From positions 62,001 to 126,000 of the forward strand of contig CANTFL010001458.1 of NCBI GenBank assembly GCA_947650285.1: 64,000 bases of DNA. The letters are read 5' to 3'. Both the position numbers and the translations under genes were made by a program. This stretch comes from Hyaloperonospora brassicae (Eukaryota > Oomycota > Peronosporomycetes > Peronosporales > Peronosporaceae). The notes beneath the pieces were generated by a model. It saw only the letters and a program-made list of their open reading frames with translations, was not told the DNA's origin and ran no database searches. Positions 11,384 through 22,134 of this stretch are shown one piece after another; position 1 is the first letter of the stretch, and each line of letters starts with the position of its first letter.

Positions 11384-12560
11384 TCAGCTTAGCTGTTGCG
11401 GTTTCGCAACAGTGTTGGACTTACGCACATTGCCATTTTTGGCAAAGAACCGATTATTTAGCTCAGTAGTGTCTAGTACTGGGCGTGAAGCACTACACGC
11501 ATAAGCGTATTGTCGCAACTTCTGGTAGCGACTGCACTTCTGCAATCGCTTGTTGTTTGAAGAGAGAGGTCTCTTGCTCTCAACATAACAGAGGTCCATT
11601 ATTTCTGGAAGTCCAGTCTCTTGTCGTCTTGGCGGGCAAAACGATCTCGAGGTAGCATGAGCCTGTCTCATGCTGAAGTGTTCCCGTTAAGAAGATGAGA
11701 TAGATTCTTCAAGCGTATTCAACTCTAAGCGTAACTGGCGATTCCTGACTGGTCCGTCTTCGAGCCCCTTGCATGAACACAGTAATCAACGTGTGTTGAT
11801 GTACTGATTTAGCACTTATACTACTCTCAAGGAGTTGTATATGCTGAGCGTATGCGTGCCTATCACGCTTAACCTGATTGAGATTCAGGAGCTCTTATAG
11901 ATCCCTGAACTCAGCCTGTGGCGATTCAAGTGTTTGTATAAGCCGGATGTTAAAGGCTTCTAGCAACTTGAATGCATTTGGGTCTCTCATCTTGAGCTTT
12001 ATGGTCGAAGTCTTGGAAAGTAACGCAAAGTAGGTTTGAGAAAATGTAAGTTTTATTTGCTCAACTTCAATACGACGTGCTTTTTATTCACTTTGTCGAG
12101 TTCTACGAACCATAAAAACAGGGACTCTTCCGCGAATCGCCTGTAATTGGAAATTGGTATCTTTAAGGTTTCAGGACGACGCGTTTTTGTCGTCCCATCC
12201 TAACAGCATTGAATTGGTTCTGTCTCAGCAGCTCTATCTGTTGAGCACTGAGTTCGCTATAATTGATCGGCCTGCTGAGAACTTTGCTAGTAAAGCAAGT
12301 CTACTTTATCTCTTTCGGCGATATGATCAATTTGAATGAACCTGTATATATCGGCATTTTGTTAGTCTTTGTCAATAGACTCCAACATGACGCTAATGAC
12401 ATTTTCGCCTACCGTATAACTCGTACGTTCTACCGACCTTCATTCAATGTCATTCAAATGGTTAAAGGCTACACGAGTGGCGTTAAAAATTTCTTATCAT
12501 CTAACATGTTTATGTTATATGAGGTGGTCGTGATCGCTGAACGGACCACAAAGTGCTATT
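11384..12560 (-). pseudogene. Element A gag (broken)
   Basis: Gag forms the virus-like particle. The best frame (11,384-11,671) contains a degraded zinc knuckle, KCSRYQKLRQYAYACSA, in which the usual C-x2-C-x3-GH-x4-C has lost its second cysteine and its GH. Upstream on the minus strand (about 11,690-11,790) the VFMEGL-like block of oomycete gypsy gag survives as a frameshifted GLEDGPVRNR stretch followed by LEE. The N-terminal half towards 12,560 is heavily decayed. It directly follows the 5' LTR. Confidence 0.72.
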
Positions 12561-12563
12561 AGG

Positions 12564-13016
12564 TGTAGCGGAGCTTACTCATACCAGATAACGGGTAAGA
12601 CCTCGTTTAAACATAACACAAGGATGCGTGGTCCTGACGTCGCGTACTTATGGCGTGAGGAAGTAAACAGGACTCGGAAGTTCTGTTAGAGAAAAAAAGA
12701 ATTGTATTCAATATAGAAAAGTTTCATTGTATACCATCTTTTGTCTTGCTCTAACTATATTAAACTAGAATCCTCTATTTAGGATTCTTGCTCACCACTC
12801 ATTGCGCGCGTCCAGCAGCGATTGGTGGTCAACTTGGTTGATGTAGCGTATACGTCAACCAATAAGTCGAGCACCCAAGAATATTGCCGTCTTGGGTAAT
12901 ATTCGGCCAACGCCACCTATTCTCGAGTGATGTGGATTGAATATTATCGAAATAGATAATATTCAAAAAATGATACATTCGTACCAATTTACATGTAATG
13001 GGCCCACCCCGTTACG
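12564..13016 (-). repeat. Element A 5' LTR (453 bp)
   Basis: It starts TGTAGC on the plus strand, ends CCCCGTTACG, and pairs with 3,095-3,556 in the same orientation. It contains the same CATTGCGCGCGTC block and hairpins. TTACC follows it. The left copy has a 9-bp segment after GAGGAAG that is missing here. Confidence 0.92.
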
Positions 13017-13021
13017 TTACC
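13017..13021. repeat. Target site duplication TTACC (right, element A)
   Basis: Exact copy of 3,090-3,094, adjoining the outer end of the right LTR. Confidence 0.9.
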
Positions 13022-14024
13022 GACCGATCTCCTTTCTTGAAACCGGTCACGAGAAATTTTGGAAAGACGTGGTTATACGAGTGCAAGAATTTTTAAGTAC
13101 ACTAAATGCTTACAAAAAGGCTTTCCTCATGGACATCAGCTGAGCGAACTAGTTATGATGTCGATGGCGGTCTTGAATCCGGCATAACCTGAGCCAGCAG
13201 TTGCGTAGGTGTAGAGTAGAGCTATCATCTAAATCGATTCTCATATGGTGTATGATACGGCTGACAGATATTGTTTTATCACTAGCGCTTCAACAATTAA
13301 TTTTCTCAGAGGCGTTTGTGTCCATGACACGCAACATACATGATGGTCCTGTCGCTCAATTTTGTCGTCAATGCGAAATGTCGGAGCCGCGCAAAGTCCT
13401 ATCAGACATTGGGTAAGGTCTCCCGAAGGATCTGCTGATTTTTGCTATATGGGTGAAAGTGCTGTCGTAGGCGACGAATGACGATTTACAGGAGGTGAGC
13501 CTTAGCGTACCTCGAGTGGAGGGGCACGTCAAAGAATTCGGCACACTTCGATGACCATACGTTTCTATGCCTGATGCACACCAGTTGTTGCACGTGTTGA
13601 GCATATTGTATCGATGAGGTCAATTGTCTAACGAAAGGATGTAACCAAGCCAAAGCAAAACTGATATTTCGATTTATCTGCTCACAAGGATACCTTCATT
13701 AGTATACAAACGATAGTGCACGGTGACACGACGAGGTATTTGAGTACGCAGTTGGAACGGCGAGTCTCACAGATGTAAACTGGGCAGCACGCATTCGTAT
13801 ATTTTAGCGGCGGTTAGCGATGACAAGTCACCTGGCGAGCACTATAGAGTACCGCGTCTTGACTCTATATGTCATAATGCTGCGGCGGTATTGTTTATAT
13901 CGCAGGTATTCGAACTTCCGGCATGGGAGCGGATTAGCAGCTTCGCAAAACGCAATATCATATATGTAGCATCAAATCTACCAGCTCCGACACTTCTTGC
14001 CACGATATTGGGACCCGTCGCTTT
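13022..14024. other. Unrecognised DNA between element A and a solo LTR
   Basis: Only frames of at most about 78 codons are seen (for example 13,368-13,604 minus), with no motif I recognise. The stretch is the target into which element A and the solo LTR at 14,025 inserted, so it may be host or older repeat DNA. Confidence 0.5.
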
Positions 14025-14469
14025 TGTAACGGGTTATAGCCCGTTACATGATTTTGTCATTAAGGCTAAAATGACAATAAAAAATATTACGTTAAATATT
14101 CTTTCAACAATATCGCAGAGCATGATGATGTTGTTGAAGATGACCGAAGGGTCTACTCATTGGTTGATATGGTATTGGTATCAACCCACCAATCGCTGCT
14201 AGATGCGCGCAATGGGTGGAAAGTAGACGCCATCATACATTTAGTTAGATAAGCTTAATTAAGTCAAAATAATCAGAGACAAAAGATTGATAGAACTTGA
14301 TTGTATTAAATAACAGTTTCACTTTTACCAGAGACTAGAGTGTTCACTTAGTCTCCTTTCCTTCTTCTGTGTGGGTGCAACACTTGGCAGAGCACTGACG
14401 ATCACTGTTGTCAGTGGAAGTGAGCTCCGTACTGGTCAACCAGTACGTTGTTACCAGTGCCCCGTTACA
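14025..14469 (+). mobile_element. A-family solo LTR (445 bp)
   Basis: It runs TGTAACGGGTTATAGCCCGTTACA to CCCCGTTACA and is in the opposite orientation to the element A LTRs. It contains the reverse complement of the conserved block (CCACCAATCGCTGCTAGATG and GCGCGCAATG near 14,184-14,216). Flanking pentamers are GCTTT and GCTGT, a four-of-five match to a 5-bp target duplication. No internal element is attached. Confidence 0.85.
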
Positions 14470-17030
14470 GCTGTTGCACACGCCCAAGCTGGCTAGTCGA
14501 GTTGGGCCGAGATCCATATTGCTAGCGTGTAAGACCCAGAGCGTTAAACACGCCATACTGCAGTTCGCTCACCGTACGGACGTGGGCGTCTCAAACTCCT
14601 GAACTAGCATCATTTGAAAGCATGTCGACTCTCGTCGTTCGGGCCAGCAGTTTTACAAAAGTCACCGAGAGTTTAAGACCCTCTTTTGAAGCAGCCAAGT
14701 CCTTGGCTAGCCCCTTCTATCCATGATCAGGACGACCGGTGGCATATATACTCAACGGAGCTCACCAGCCATTCCTTTACCGCCCTCAGTCGGACCAGAT
14801 CATATGAATGGACGTTCACAATCGCTCATTCGCTTGTTTGGTGCACTCATGTAATGACACATGAAGAGGTAGACTCATGGTCGATGTATTCGTGGGCTGA
14901 CAACCCTTGGATTATCTACATCTGGGAGAGCGTGTTGAAGCCACGTAAATTTGACAAACTGCGGCCCTGTGCACCTCCAGCTCCAGCGCATTTGGGTATC
15001 AACTAGCTCATGTGCTCTTCCTACAGTCGGTGGAAAAGCGCATCAGCAGGCCAATCTATGGCGCTGGAGACTGGCAATCCTGTCAAGTTCACCTGAGATT
15101 GCCATTGGCACGCAGCTTCACGTTCACTGGAATATTCAATCACGGAATCCTCCACCTCTGGCTCATGTAAACGCCTGCGCGCACACATCGAATGGCCGCG
15201 TCAAATAAATTTTATACGACTGAAGTTTCGAAAAGTCGAACATCATCGTCGTGGAGGAAGCATTTATTGTCATACATTGGATGTAGCTGCGGATACGATA
15301 CCAGATCAGCCGACGGCGGTCGACTGTCAACTGCTTTAGGAAAGACAGCTGAAACACTTTACAATATTCACGACACATACACGACTGCAAGGCATGCTAT
15401 AGAAAGTGCTCGACATCATCGCAAAAAGATATGCTCTTCTGGTATGAAAGAAACAACCGTTTCGGTATTATATTAGATGATAGAGGCACGTCAACTGCGC
15501 TGAATGGTAAACTACAAGTTGCAGCGCGAAGTAGCGGCTGGCAAAACGCCACCCTACAACCGACATCGGCTACATTGTGAACGCACGGCCACGAGCTTAT
15601 AGACTAGGTTTGGTTCAGTTATCGCGTCGCGACAAAACAATTCAATATCCATAATCATAGGCGTGCACTCGATCCATCTTGTGGCAAGCAGCAGTGCTGT
15701 TACAAAGTGACGAAAACATTGGAAATCACCTTTTGATCCTGCCCGTGTGCCCAAGCCTGCATGACAAAGCTTGTTTGTAATTGGACCAGTCAACGGTAGA
15801 AGATACACCCATTGCACGGATTTCATGCGCATAGCGCCAGCCAAAGGGCGCCCAAACTATTAAGTGTGAAAATTAGACATCCTAGTCGGGACCATCCCGA
15901 CAAAACGAAGGACTACGCCGCCGTCTGTAAGCGTTTGTGCCATATTCTTACCCGTGCTTGTCTTACCTGTTTATACGTCCAACGAAACAGGGTCACGTTC
16001 TTACATGAACGCGCTACGATAACCGGCAGCGTGGGACATGGGCTTATGGCAACTTCGCGCTGTGTTGCCAAGCGGGAGTATCGACACTCCAAACAACAAC
16101 ATGGGGTGCACGCTTGCTGGTATGCTAGAGCGAGCTCGAATGGACATCTTTGGGGTCAGCACCTCAGGTGCTCAGCCCTGTACAACTATCGGCCTCGAAC
16201 GATAATACCGGCGTTACTAGCTAGACTAAGGATGTACCGACACCTTGTATCTAAATGGAACAACAAACTAGTCTGTCTCTCTGTCTTATTCACAGTTAAA
16301 GTTGATATTAGTATTGATCTGATATTCCTAAGCCCTGGTGGAAATGCCGGTGCTCAATCGAGTACGGTGGTTGCTCGGGGCTAACTACCGTCAACGACGC
16401 TTTCGGAATTGTCCAATTATGCTGCAGTGTCCTTGTGACGAACAGGCATCGTTTTTTATCCGGCGCGGCCGCTCGGCCTGTCGGTTATTTGAAATGTGCG
16501 AATTCCGAAGCAAGCGTACGTGCCGCGCTGAATCCCCGAGATGACCGCTTTGTTGAAGGTTGGACACGAATGATGGGCCACTGGAGGGCTGATGCGATCG
16601 TCACTGTCACGAGTAACACAAACATAGGGACACGCGAGTTTAAATTTTTTTACCGATTATATACATTCAGATTTTATCAGAATAAATAAACTTTCCATTT
16701 TCCCCTCGTACGGAATAATATCTTAGTGACTTGTCTACACCAACACTATTTTCCTTTGATCGAAGGTGTGCGCATACCGTACCTTTGACGCGTGGCACGA
16801 GAATGCTGTCGACCGTAAACATTCCTGTCTCTACTCCCGCGCAACCTATGGCCGAGCAAGAAGAATGCCCGAGGCAGACCCTAACTGAATCTGAATTCCG
16901 CAATGGAGGATTTTTGCCATAGAGGAGCGTCCGTCGTCGGTTGCCCGTCATTGTCTCCCATTATCAGTTGCTCGTAGCCACTCGCAATCAAATATTCGTA
17001 TTTTGACGCATGTAGTCAGATCTCCATAAT
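14470..17030. other. Unrecognised DNA with unassigned frames
   Basis: The longest frames are 190 codons (15,812-16,384 plus), 106 codons (14,686-15,006 plus) and 96 codons (15,554-15,844 minus). None shows a domain or motif I recognise, and overlapping frames on both strands are similar in length, so none is called as a gene. A degenerate TTGCCCGTCAT-like stretch at 16,937-16,975 foreshadows the minisatellite. Confidence 0.5.
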
Positions 17031-17292
17031 CATTTGCCCGTAATCAGTTGCCCGTCATCGGTTGCCCGTCATCGGTTGCCCGTCATCGGTTGCCCGTCAT
17101 CGGTTGCCCGTCATCGGTTGCCCGTCATCGGTTGCCCGTCATCGGTTGCCCGTCATCGGTTGCCCGTCATCGGTTGCCCGTAATCGTTTGCCCGTCATCG
17201 GTTGCCCGTCATCGGTTGCCCGTCAACGGTTGCCCGTCAACGGTTGCCCGTAATCGGTTGCCCGTAATCGGTTGCCCGTAATCGGTTGCCCG
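17031..17292. repeat. 14-bp minisatellite, about 18 copies
   Basis: The unit GTTGCCCGTCATCG is repeated head to tail with little variation; edge copies read GTAATC or GTCAAC instead of GTCATC. As 14 is not a multiple of three, translation cycles every 42 bp and gives a 14-residue peptide repeat in all plus frames, which explains the open frames here. No upstream start, promoter or non-repeat domain supports a protein. Confidence 0.95.
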
Positions 17293-17885
17293 AAATTTGG
17301 CCACCAGTCCGAGAGTGTGAGAGAGAGATTTTGACATCCCTGTGCGCTTGTCATCATGTGTATGTGTGCTTAGGTTACTGGCGTGTATGAGCTCGATTGC
17401 GTTTGGTAGCCAATGCGTTTGGCCTCTGGAAAGACTTTTCTGTGCACAGGTGCCTTATGCAGCGGAGAAGTGCTGAGCGACGAATCAGGACCCCAAGCCC
17501 TAGTTGGCGAATCGTTTGCGGCCACTTGAGACAAAGCGGTGACGCGTGGCGCTGAAGACGCATCCGGTCGTAGTACCCGTCTCTGGCCACCGGCTGCGAG
17601 CGCAGCATACACGAAGCACAACCGCACCCTGTCGGGCTTTCCACAGAATGGCTTTCGCGGAAGGGCCTTTACGCGACATGGGTTAAGTTATGAGTGGTTT
17701 GACCTTAAGTGTGAGTTTTTGGGAATTCTGAAAGAATCTCAGTACATTACGTGCGTGTGGAAAGGCTCTCACGAGTGGCGCTTCTATCAACATTGTGTAG
17801 AATCGCGATACCGCCATCCCCATCCTGTCGCTCGGTCCCGAGTGCGTGCGCGGCGTCTATCGCTCTCAAACACTGCTATCTCGTT
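17293..17885. other. Upstream region of the cysteine-rich gene relic
   Basis: No gene is supported here. The 156-codon plus frame starting at 17,539 runs through into the signal-peptide-like frame at 17,947 but shows no recognisable domain before it, and the promoter at 17,886 lies inside it, so it is taken as spurious. Confidence 0.5.
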
Positions 17886-17901
17886 GTTCATTCTGCCTTT
17901 T
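17886..17901 (+). promoter_or_regulatory. Oomycete Inr-type core promoter
   Basis: GTTCATTCTGCCTTTT closely fits the oomycete initiator consensus GCTCATTYYNCAWTTT. The expected start-site A is 17,890, giving a 5' leader of 57 bases before the ATG at 17,947, a normal distance for oomycete genes. It is the only good match I noticed next to a plausible start codon. Confidence 0.62.
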
Positions 17902-17946
17902 GCCAAGCCGAGCGCGGAACATCCATCAAGCCGTCCATCCAGCACC

Positions 17947-18125
17947 ATGAACATCAAACAAGTCGTCACTACCATCATGATCTCCGCCGGCATCACTTGC
18001 ACGTTATAGACGCGAAATCAGGTTTTTGCGATGGACGTTGCACCGACTATAAAAAATTATATGGGTACATCTCCTGCGTCAATCTCCGCTATACTGACTG
18101 CTGTTCGACAGTGTGCGGAGCCTAA
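17947..18125 (+). pseudogene. Small secreted cysteine-rich protein, frameshifted
   Basis: The ATG at 17,947 (context GCACCATGA) opens a 20-residue frame with a short basic start, a hydrophobic core and small residues, like a secretion signal, then a stop at 18,007. An overlapping frame, shifted by one base, continues to a stop at 18,125 and carries six cysteines with the spacing C-x3-C-x11-C-x7-CC-x3-C. Together they resemble the short secreted six-cysteine proteins (SCR/PcF-like) of Phytophthora in size and layout, though I cannot assign a family. The break lies at about 17,985-18,010 and as read prevents translation of a secreted product. A sequencing error at this point is possible. The promoter match upstream and absence of transposon motifs make this the best candidate for a host gene in the window. 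Confidence 0.5.
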
Positions 18126-19578
18126 CCTCACCAGTGTGACGAGCCCACGATGCGTTACCACGCTGGATCTTCGCATACGATGCGTATAAGAATGTCTCGT
18201 CCAGCCTTCGTTACCCACTGCTATCCTCAACAGGGCAATCGGCAGCGTTAACGATGGTCCAAAGCTCGACTTTTGGTCAATAAATTGCGATGGCCAACGA
18301 ACTTTCTTGTGTGTCCGAATGGAAGTTGTTTCTGTGTCACTAAATTGTAGAAATAGACGTAAAGAATTACCTTTCGTCCTAACGCCATATAATGACGACG
18401 ATGCGCGTTACGCTTTACTTTCGGTGTACACAAGACCGTTTGTCCTCGTGTCCCAGCATGTGGCGCAGTAGTCGTAGCTGTATGTCATCGTTTGTAAAAC
18501 GGCACCACATGGGAAGTTGTTATTGCATATCAGCCCCCAATGCAACTTGGGCAAGCTAAACCTGGTTGCGACTTACTTGTAAGTGACAAATCAATACTCT
18601 CAATGACGGCGTGTTGTTTATCATATAACAGACATCGAAGGTGTCGACCTTGTGAGATGCATCATCATGTTCGTCTTGATTTAAGTATCATGCATTATTG
18701 ATGTCACAACCAGCAAAGCAACCGCCTGCTGCATTCCGTTCATACCAGGCTACACCCCACTGAACTATGGCGTGAGTGAATGAACCAACGGCGATCGTTA
18801 GAGTCGTTCACGTACATTTTCCGGGTAGCCATATTGGGTATGTGTATGCGCACATCGCCACGATATTGCGTTTTAGCTAAACGAATCAATTCGCAAATTA
18901 TGTCCACGGTAGCACAAAAACAGTGTCCTCTGACTGCACGAAATTAGCACATGTGCTGACAATGGCACTCCTCGAGATGCAGATCCGTGACCGAAAACCT
19001 ATAAGTATATGCAGGGCTCTAGCAATATGTGTATGAGAACGACCTAGCAGCGCACAGTACAACGATATCAACTGCGTCCAATGGTGTCAGTCTGATCGAG
19101 GTGCAAGCAGCCAGTTTAGCTTTACTGGACGACATCGAATGTATATAGCACTGTAGCCAACATCGGCCGACAAAAAGAACGCCACTGCACGAAGTGCATG
19201 TGTCATGATCAGCAACGACCGTTGAGACTTGCGGACGCATTCTTTCATACAAGGAACCGGTCCATCGTGGCTACATTAAAGAGCTCGTTTGTGTAGCAAC
19301 AAGGAGCTGGGATACCACATGATCAGCTCTATATCAGCTTGTGCGTTTCCGAGCAACGAAATCGACGTTCAATAGACGCAAGTTATCCAAACATACAACT
19401 ACTCGTCACTAGGGAGTCGACAGCTTGCGCCAGTGTCGGCCTGTGCGCTGCTGCTTTGGACTTATTCGAAGACAACAATCAAATGGTGCCAAAATGTCTG
19501 ACTGGGAGGTCGGTCTCTTTCCAACGCTGGTCGTCAGCTCTGTAGACGGCTGCTATCATCTATCAGGCGCAAAGCCAC
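18126..19578. other. Unrecognised DNA
   Basis: Frames are short (longest 77 codons, 19,019-19,252 minus) and show no recognisable motif. Nothing links this stretch to the elements on either side. Confidence 0.5.
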
Positions 19579-20056
19579 TGTAACAGGGTTACACGTCAAT
19601 TGATAGTCGACAAATGGTGTGGTGCACACAAGGGATGGGATACCCTTTAAAGTAATATTAGAACACAGTATCAATTGTTGAAGACTGATGTCTGTCAACA
19701 ATTGATTACGAGATCTTTTATTAGGTTTATTTAGGACATTAGCGAGTAGGTTTATATAGTTGTTCTAAGGTGTTCTTTTAGGTTAAAAGAAGATATAAAA
19801 TCAGCTCCCATTTTGATCAACAAAAGACACGTGCCTCTCTGAGGCTTCTTGCGATCGTAAGGAGGTAGCAACGCCTTGTTAAGGCAGCTACTCCTTGCAC
19901 TCTGTGCGTTGATTCTCTGAATCGTTTGGGTCCCCCTGGAATAGGGACCGTAAGCTCTCGGAGCTGTTGACTCTTTGAGTCGGGTTTGTAGAACCAAAGT
20001 TGCTCATTGAGCGTTAATTCTTCCTCTGACTTAAGAAGCTATGTAGATCCGCTACA
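19579..20056 (+). repeat. Element C 5' LTR (about 478 bp)
   Basis: It starts TGTAACAGGGTTACA, a shortened version of the A-family terminal hairpin, and ends at CCGCTACA, the same end as the 5' LTR of element A. A perfect 12-bp stem-loop (19,670-19,681 with 19,695-19,706) and a TATATAG box near 19,754 lie inside. It is followed by gag at the proper distance. Boundaries are inferred from these ends; the partner LTR was not found. Confidence 0.65.
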
Positions 20057-20077
20057 ATTAGTAGCACTAGTAGTCGA
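20057..20077 (+). other. Putative primer binding site, element C
   Basis: ATTAGTAGCACTAGTAG directly follows the LTR end, as CCTAATAGCACTTTG does in element A. Both could be degenerate versions of the ATTGGTATCAGAGC primer site for initiator methionine tRNA; this is a weak match. Confidence 0.35.
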
Positions 20078-20115
20078 TCTACGACTGAGCCGGTAACGAC
20101 TGACCCTCTGCGAGG

Positions 20116-20877
20116 ATGGAGCAATCCACACCTCTCTCTGAGGCCCAAAAGGTCGCGCTTGAGAAGCTGACCGCGGCCGTAGGCCCTGAGTATGTGGAGT
20201 TTCTAGCTGTACAAGTTCCCGATGTGCTCAATGCACGAGTCGAGGCCTTCATGCAGTACGAAACGGCCCAGTTAGGGCAGGTTCAAAACTAAGTAGCGTC
20301 GACTATGCCAACACACTACGTGGCGATGCCAAATGAAGAGGCTAAGCCTTCTTTCCTTAGGGTGGACGTTAAACATAAACCCGGGAAAGAGGGGGAAACC
20401 TGACCCTCTAAATCCGTGAGATTGAGATAGCCATGAGATCTGGCTTAATCTCAATCGAGCATCAGCGAGTATCGCTGGCCACCTCAAATTTTGATGGAAG
20501 AGCTTGAGAGTGGGCTCTGACGTGTGGCACGTCTGTCGACTTGGCGTTTCCCACATGGCATTCGCTCAGGTTAGATCTATTGCGAGTTTTCTCGTCGCCT
20601 AACCAGGCCTCTCGCGTGCGCTCACGCTTCTTGTCTACCCGTCAGGGTAAGAATGAGCTAACGGACCATGTGTAAGAGTTGAGAACTCTGATGGCTGCCA
20701 TGCAGTCTGACCCTCTCCCTTAGACAGTCTGTGTATCTGTCTTAATGGAAGGTCTTAGTAATGGCGTCGCCAAGACTGAGGTGCTTTGGGTCTATCTATC
20801 TACTTATATAAAGCCATTAGCATCGCTCAAAATGCTAAGCACAACTTCATGTCGGCCAGACTTGGTTGAAATAGGTA
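20116..20877 (+). pseudogene. Element C gag N-terminal part, cut by element B
   Basis: The ATG at 20,116 opens a 58-codon frame, MEQSTPLSEAQKVALEKL onward, typical of the start of oomycete gypsy gag, ending at a stop at 20,290. Other frames then carry the gag core: a KPSFLRVDVKHKPGKEGENL stretch (20,345-20,402), MRSGLISIEHQRVSLA (20,431-20,478), and MEGLSNGVAKTEVLWV (20,745-20,792). Coding similarity stops at 20,877 where the element B LTR begins. The rest of element C was not found to the right of element B. Confidence 0.75.
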
Positions 20878-22043
20878 TGTGGTGTAGTAGTAATCGCTCT
20901 TTTGAAGGGTCGTTCCCAACTCTCTGATGGCGCCCGGACGACCGAATAACGGAGGGGATACTCCGAGTACGTATTCTTGATCGACTTCCTCACCTTTTGT
21001 ACCCGTCGGTGGGGCGGGTTGCACTCTTCCAGGTAGACTCGTGTCAATGGAAAACTTGACCGTGTTTGCGATGGGGTCGAGGTTGAATCACGGTGCGGAA
21101 ATCTTCACACCACGATTGGGGTTGGTGTGATCACGTGGAATTTGTCACGCGATCACTTGTATGCTAGTGTGGTGCTCGATATGAGTCACCCTGATCTGTA
21201 ACAGATCGCCTTATACAAATGTAGACCTTGATTCGCAAGCCTTCTGACCACTCGAGCCGTCTCGCGATCTTGGGTCCTCAACCAAAAAGGGTTTCCTGCG
21301 TCCAGTCGTAGTTGGGTATTGTTTGAGAGACCTTGATCCCTGCCAAACAATCCATGAATATCTCTTGATTAAAGTATGTAAACCTTTCCTTGACGTCAAT
21401 TGGCCAATGATCCACCCGGAAGAGAAGTCAACACGTGTACATTGAAGCAAATTGAACTCTGTTGTATGTTAACCGATCAAAACCACCAACCCTATCCCTA
21501 TCTCCATGTCTTGGACATCGTTTGCCACATGTCGCTCTCTCTAGACGGAAGCGATCTTGTGATTTCGTGCCCCACACCTAATATACTTATCTGATCGCAA
21601 TCACATATCTGATCGCAATCACATATCTGATCCCTGGTCACGATCTCGATCGCTTCCTGATCGTGATTGCCTTGTTGATCGTGGATCACATGGTGTGCTC
21701 CACACTAACCTGATCTCGATTATACACTTGATCTCGATCGCGTGCCTGATCACTGATCACGATCTCGATCACTAGTCACGATTTCGATCGCTTCCTTATC
21801 GCGATATCCTTGCCGATCGCGGTTCCCTTCTTGATCGACTGATGCCAACATTTCCTTCCGGTTCATCCTTTGTCCAAAGATCGCAGGTCTAACCTGCTTG
21901 ATCTGATATCCATTTTTGTCTGACTGTTCAATGGACGAGATGTGCCCACATGTGGGACTAGGCTGCCAACCGTTATCTGGCTAGAACATAACGGGAATGC
22001 GAATTGTTCCTCTATAGCGAATTTCCACAATCGCGTTACCACA
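20878..22043 (-). repeat. Element B 3' LTR (1,166 bp)
   Basis: It begins TGTGGTGTAG inside element C gag and ends TTACCACA. Positions 20,878-21,690 match 33,297-34,109 with few differences. A GATC-rich tract of about 240 bp (21,595-21,835) holds roughly two diverged copies of the satellite unit, followed by a non-repeat 3' part (21,880-22,043) that also matches the other LTR. Confidence 0.88.
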
Positions 22044-22134
22044 GTCGTCCCCTGCGCCGTTAGTCGCCACACAGTGTCGATCTGACTGCACACTTGTCTT
22101 TTCGCTTGGTCAGTCCCTCGTGTTGACTTACGCC

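Larger units (their letters stand above)
3095..13016 (-). mobile_element. Ty3/gypsy element A, full length, inactive
   Basis: This LTR retrotransposon reads right to left: 5' LTR 12,564-13,016, gag, protease, RT, RNase H, integrase, an antisense ORF, polypurine tract, 3' LTR 3,095-3,556. Identical 5-bp target duplications, TTACC at 3,090-3,094 and 13,017-13,021, prove the boundaries. A B-family LTR (8,002-9,990) is nested in RT, leaving about 7.9 kb of original element. The LTRs differ at roughly 4-5% of positions, and all coding regions carry stops or frameshifts, so the element is old. Related LTRs of the same family occur at 14,025, 19,579, 38,725 and 40,939. Confidence 0.92.

Noticed and set aside
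1..13680. TGATATTTCGATTT shared by 1-14 and about 13,662
   Set aside because: A single short match without flanking similarity; likely chance.
15812..16384. 190-codon ORF as a gene
   Set aside because: No recognisable domain, odd composition, and comparable frames on the other strand.
17048..17281. Repeat protein of 14-residue units
   Set aside because: Two of the three forward frames give nearly the same peptide because the unit length is not divisible by three; there is no promoter or flanking domain.
17031..17292. CRISPR-like array
   Set aside because: Units are directly adjacent 14-mers with no spacers; this is a minisatellite.
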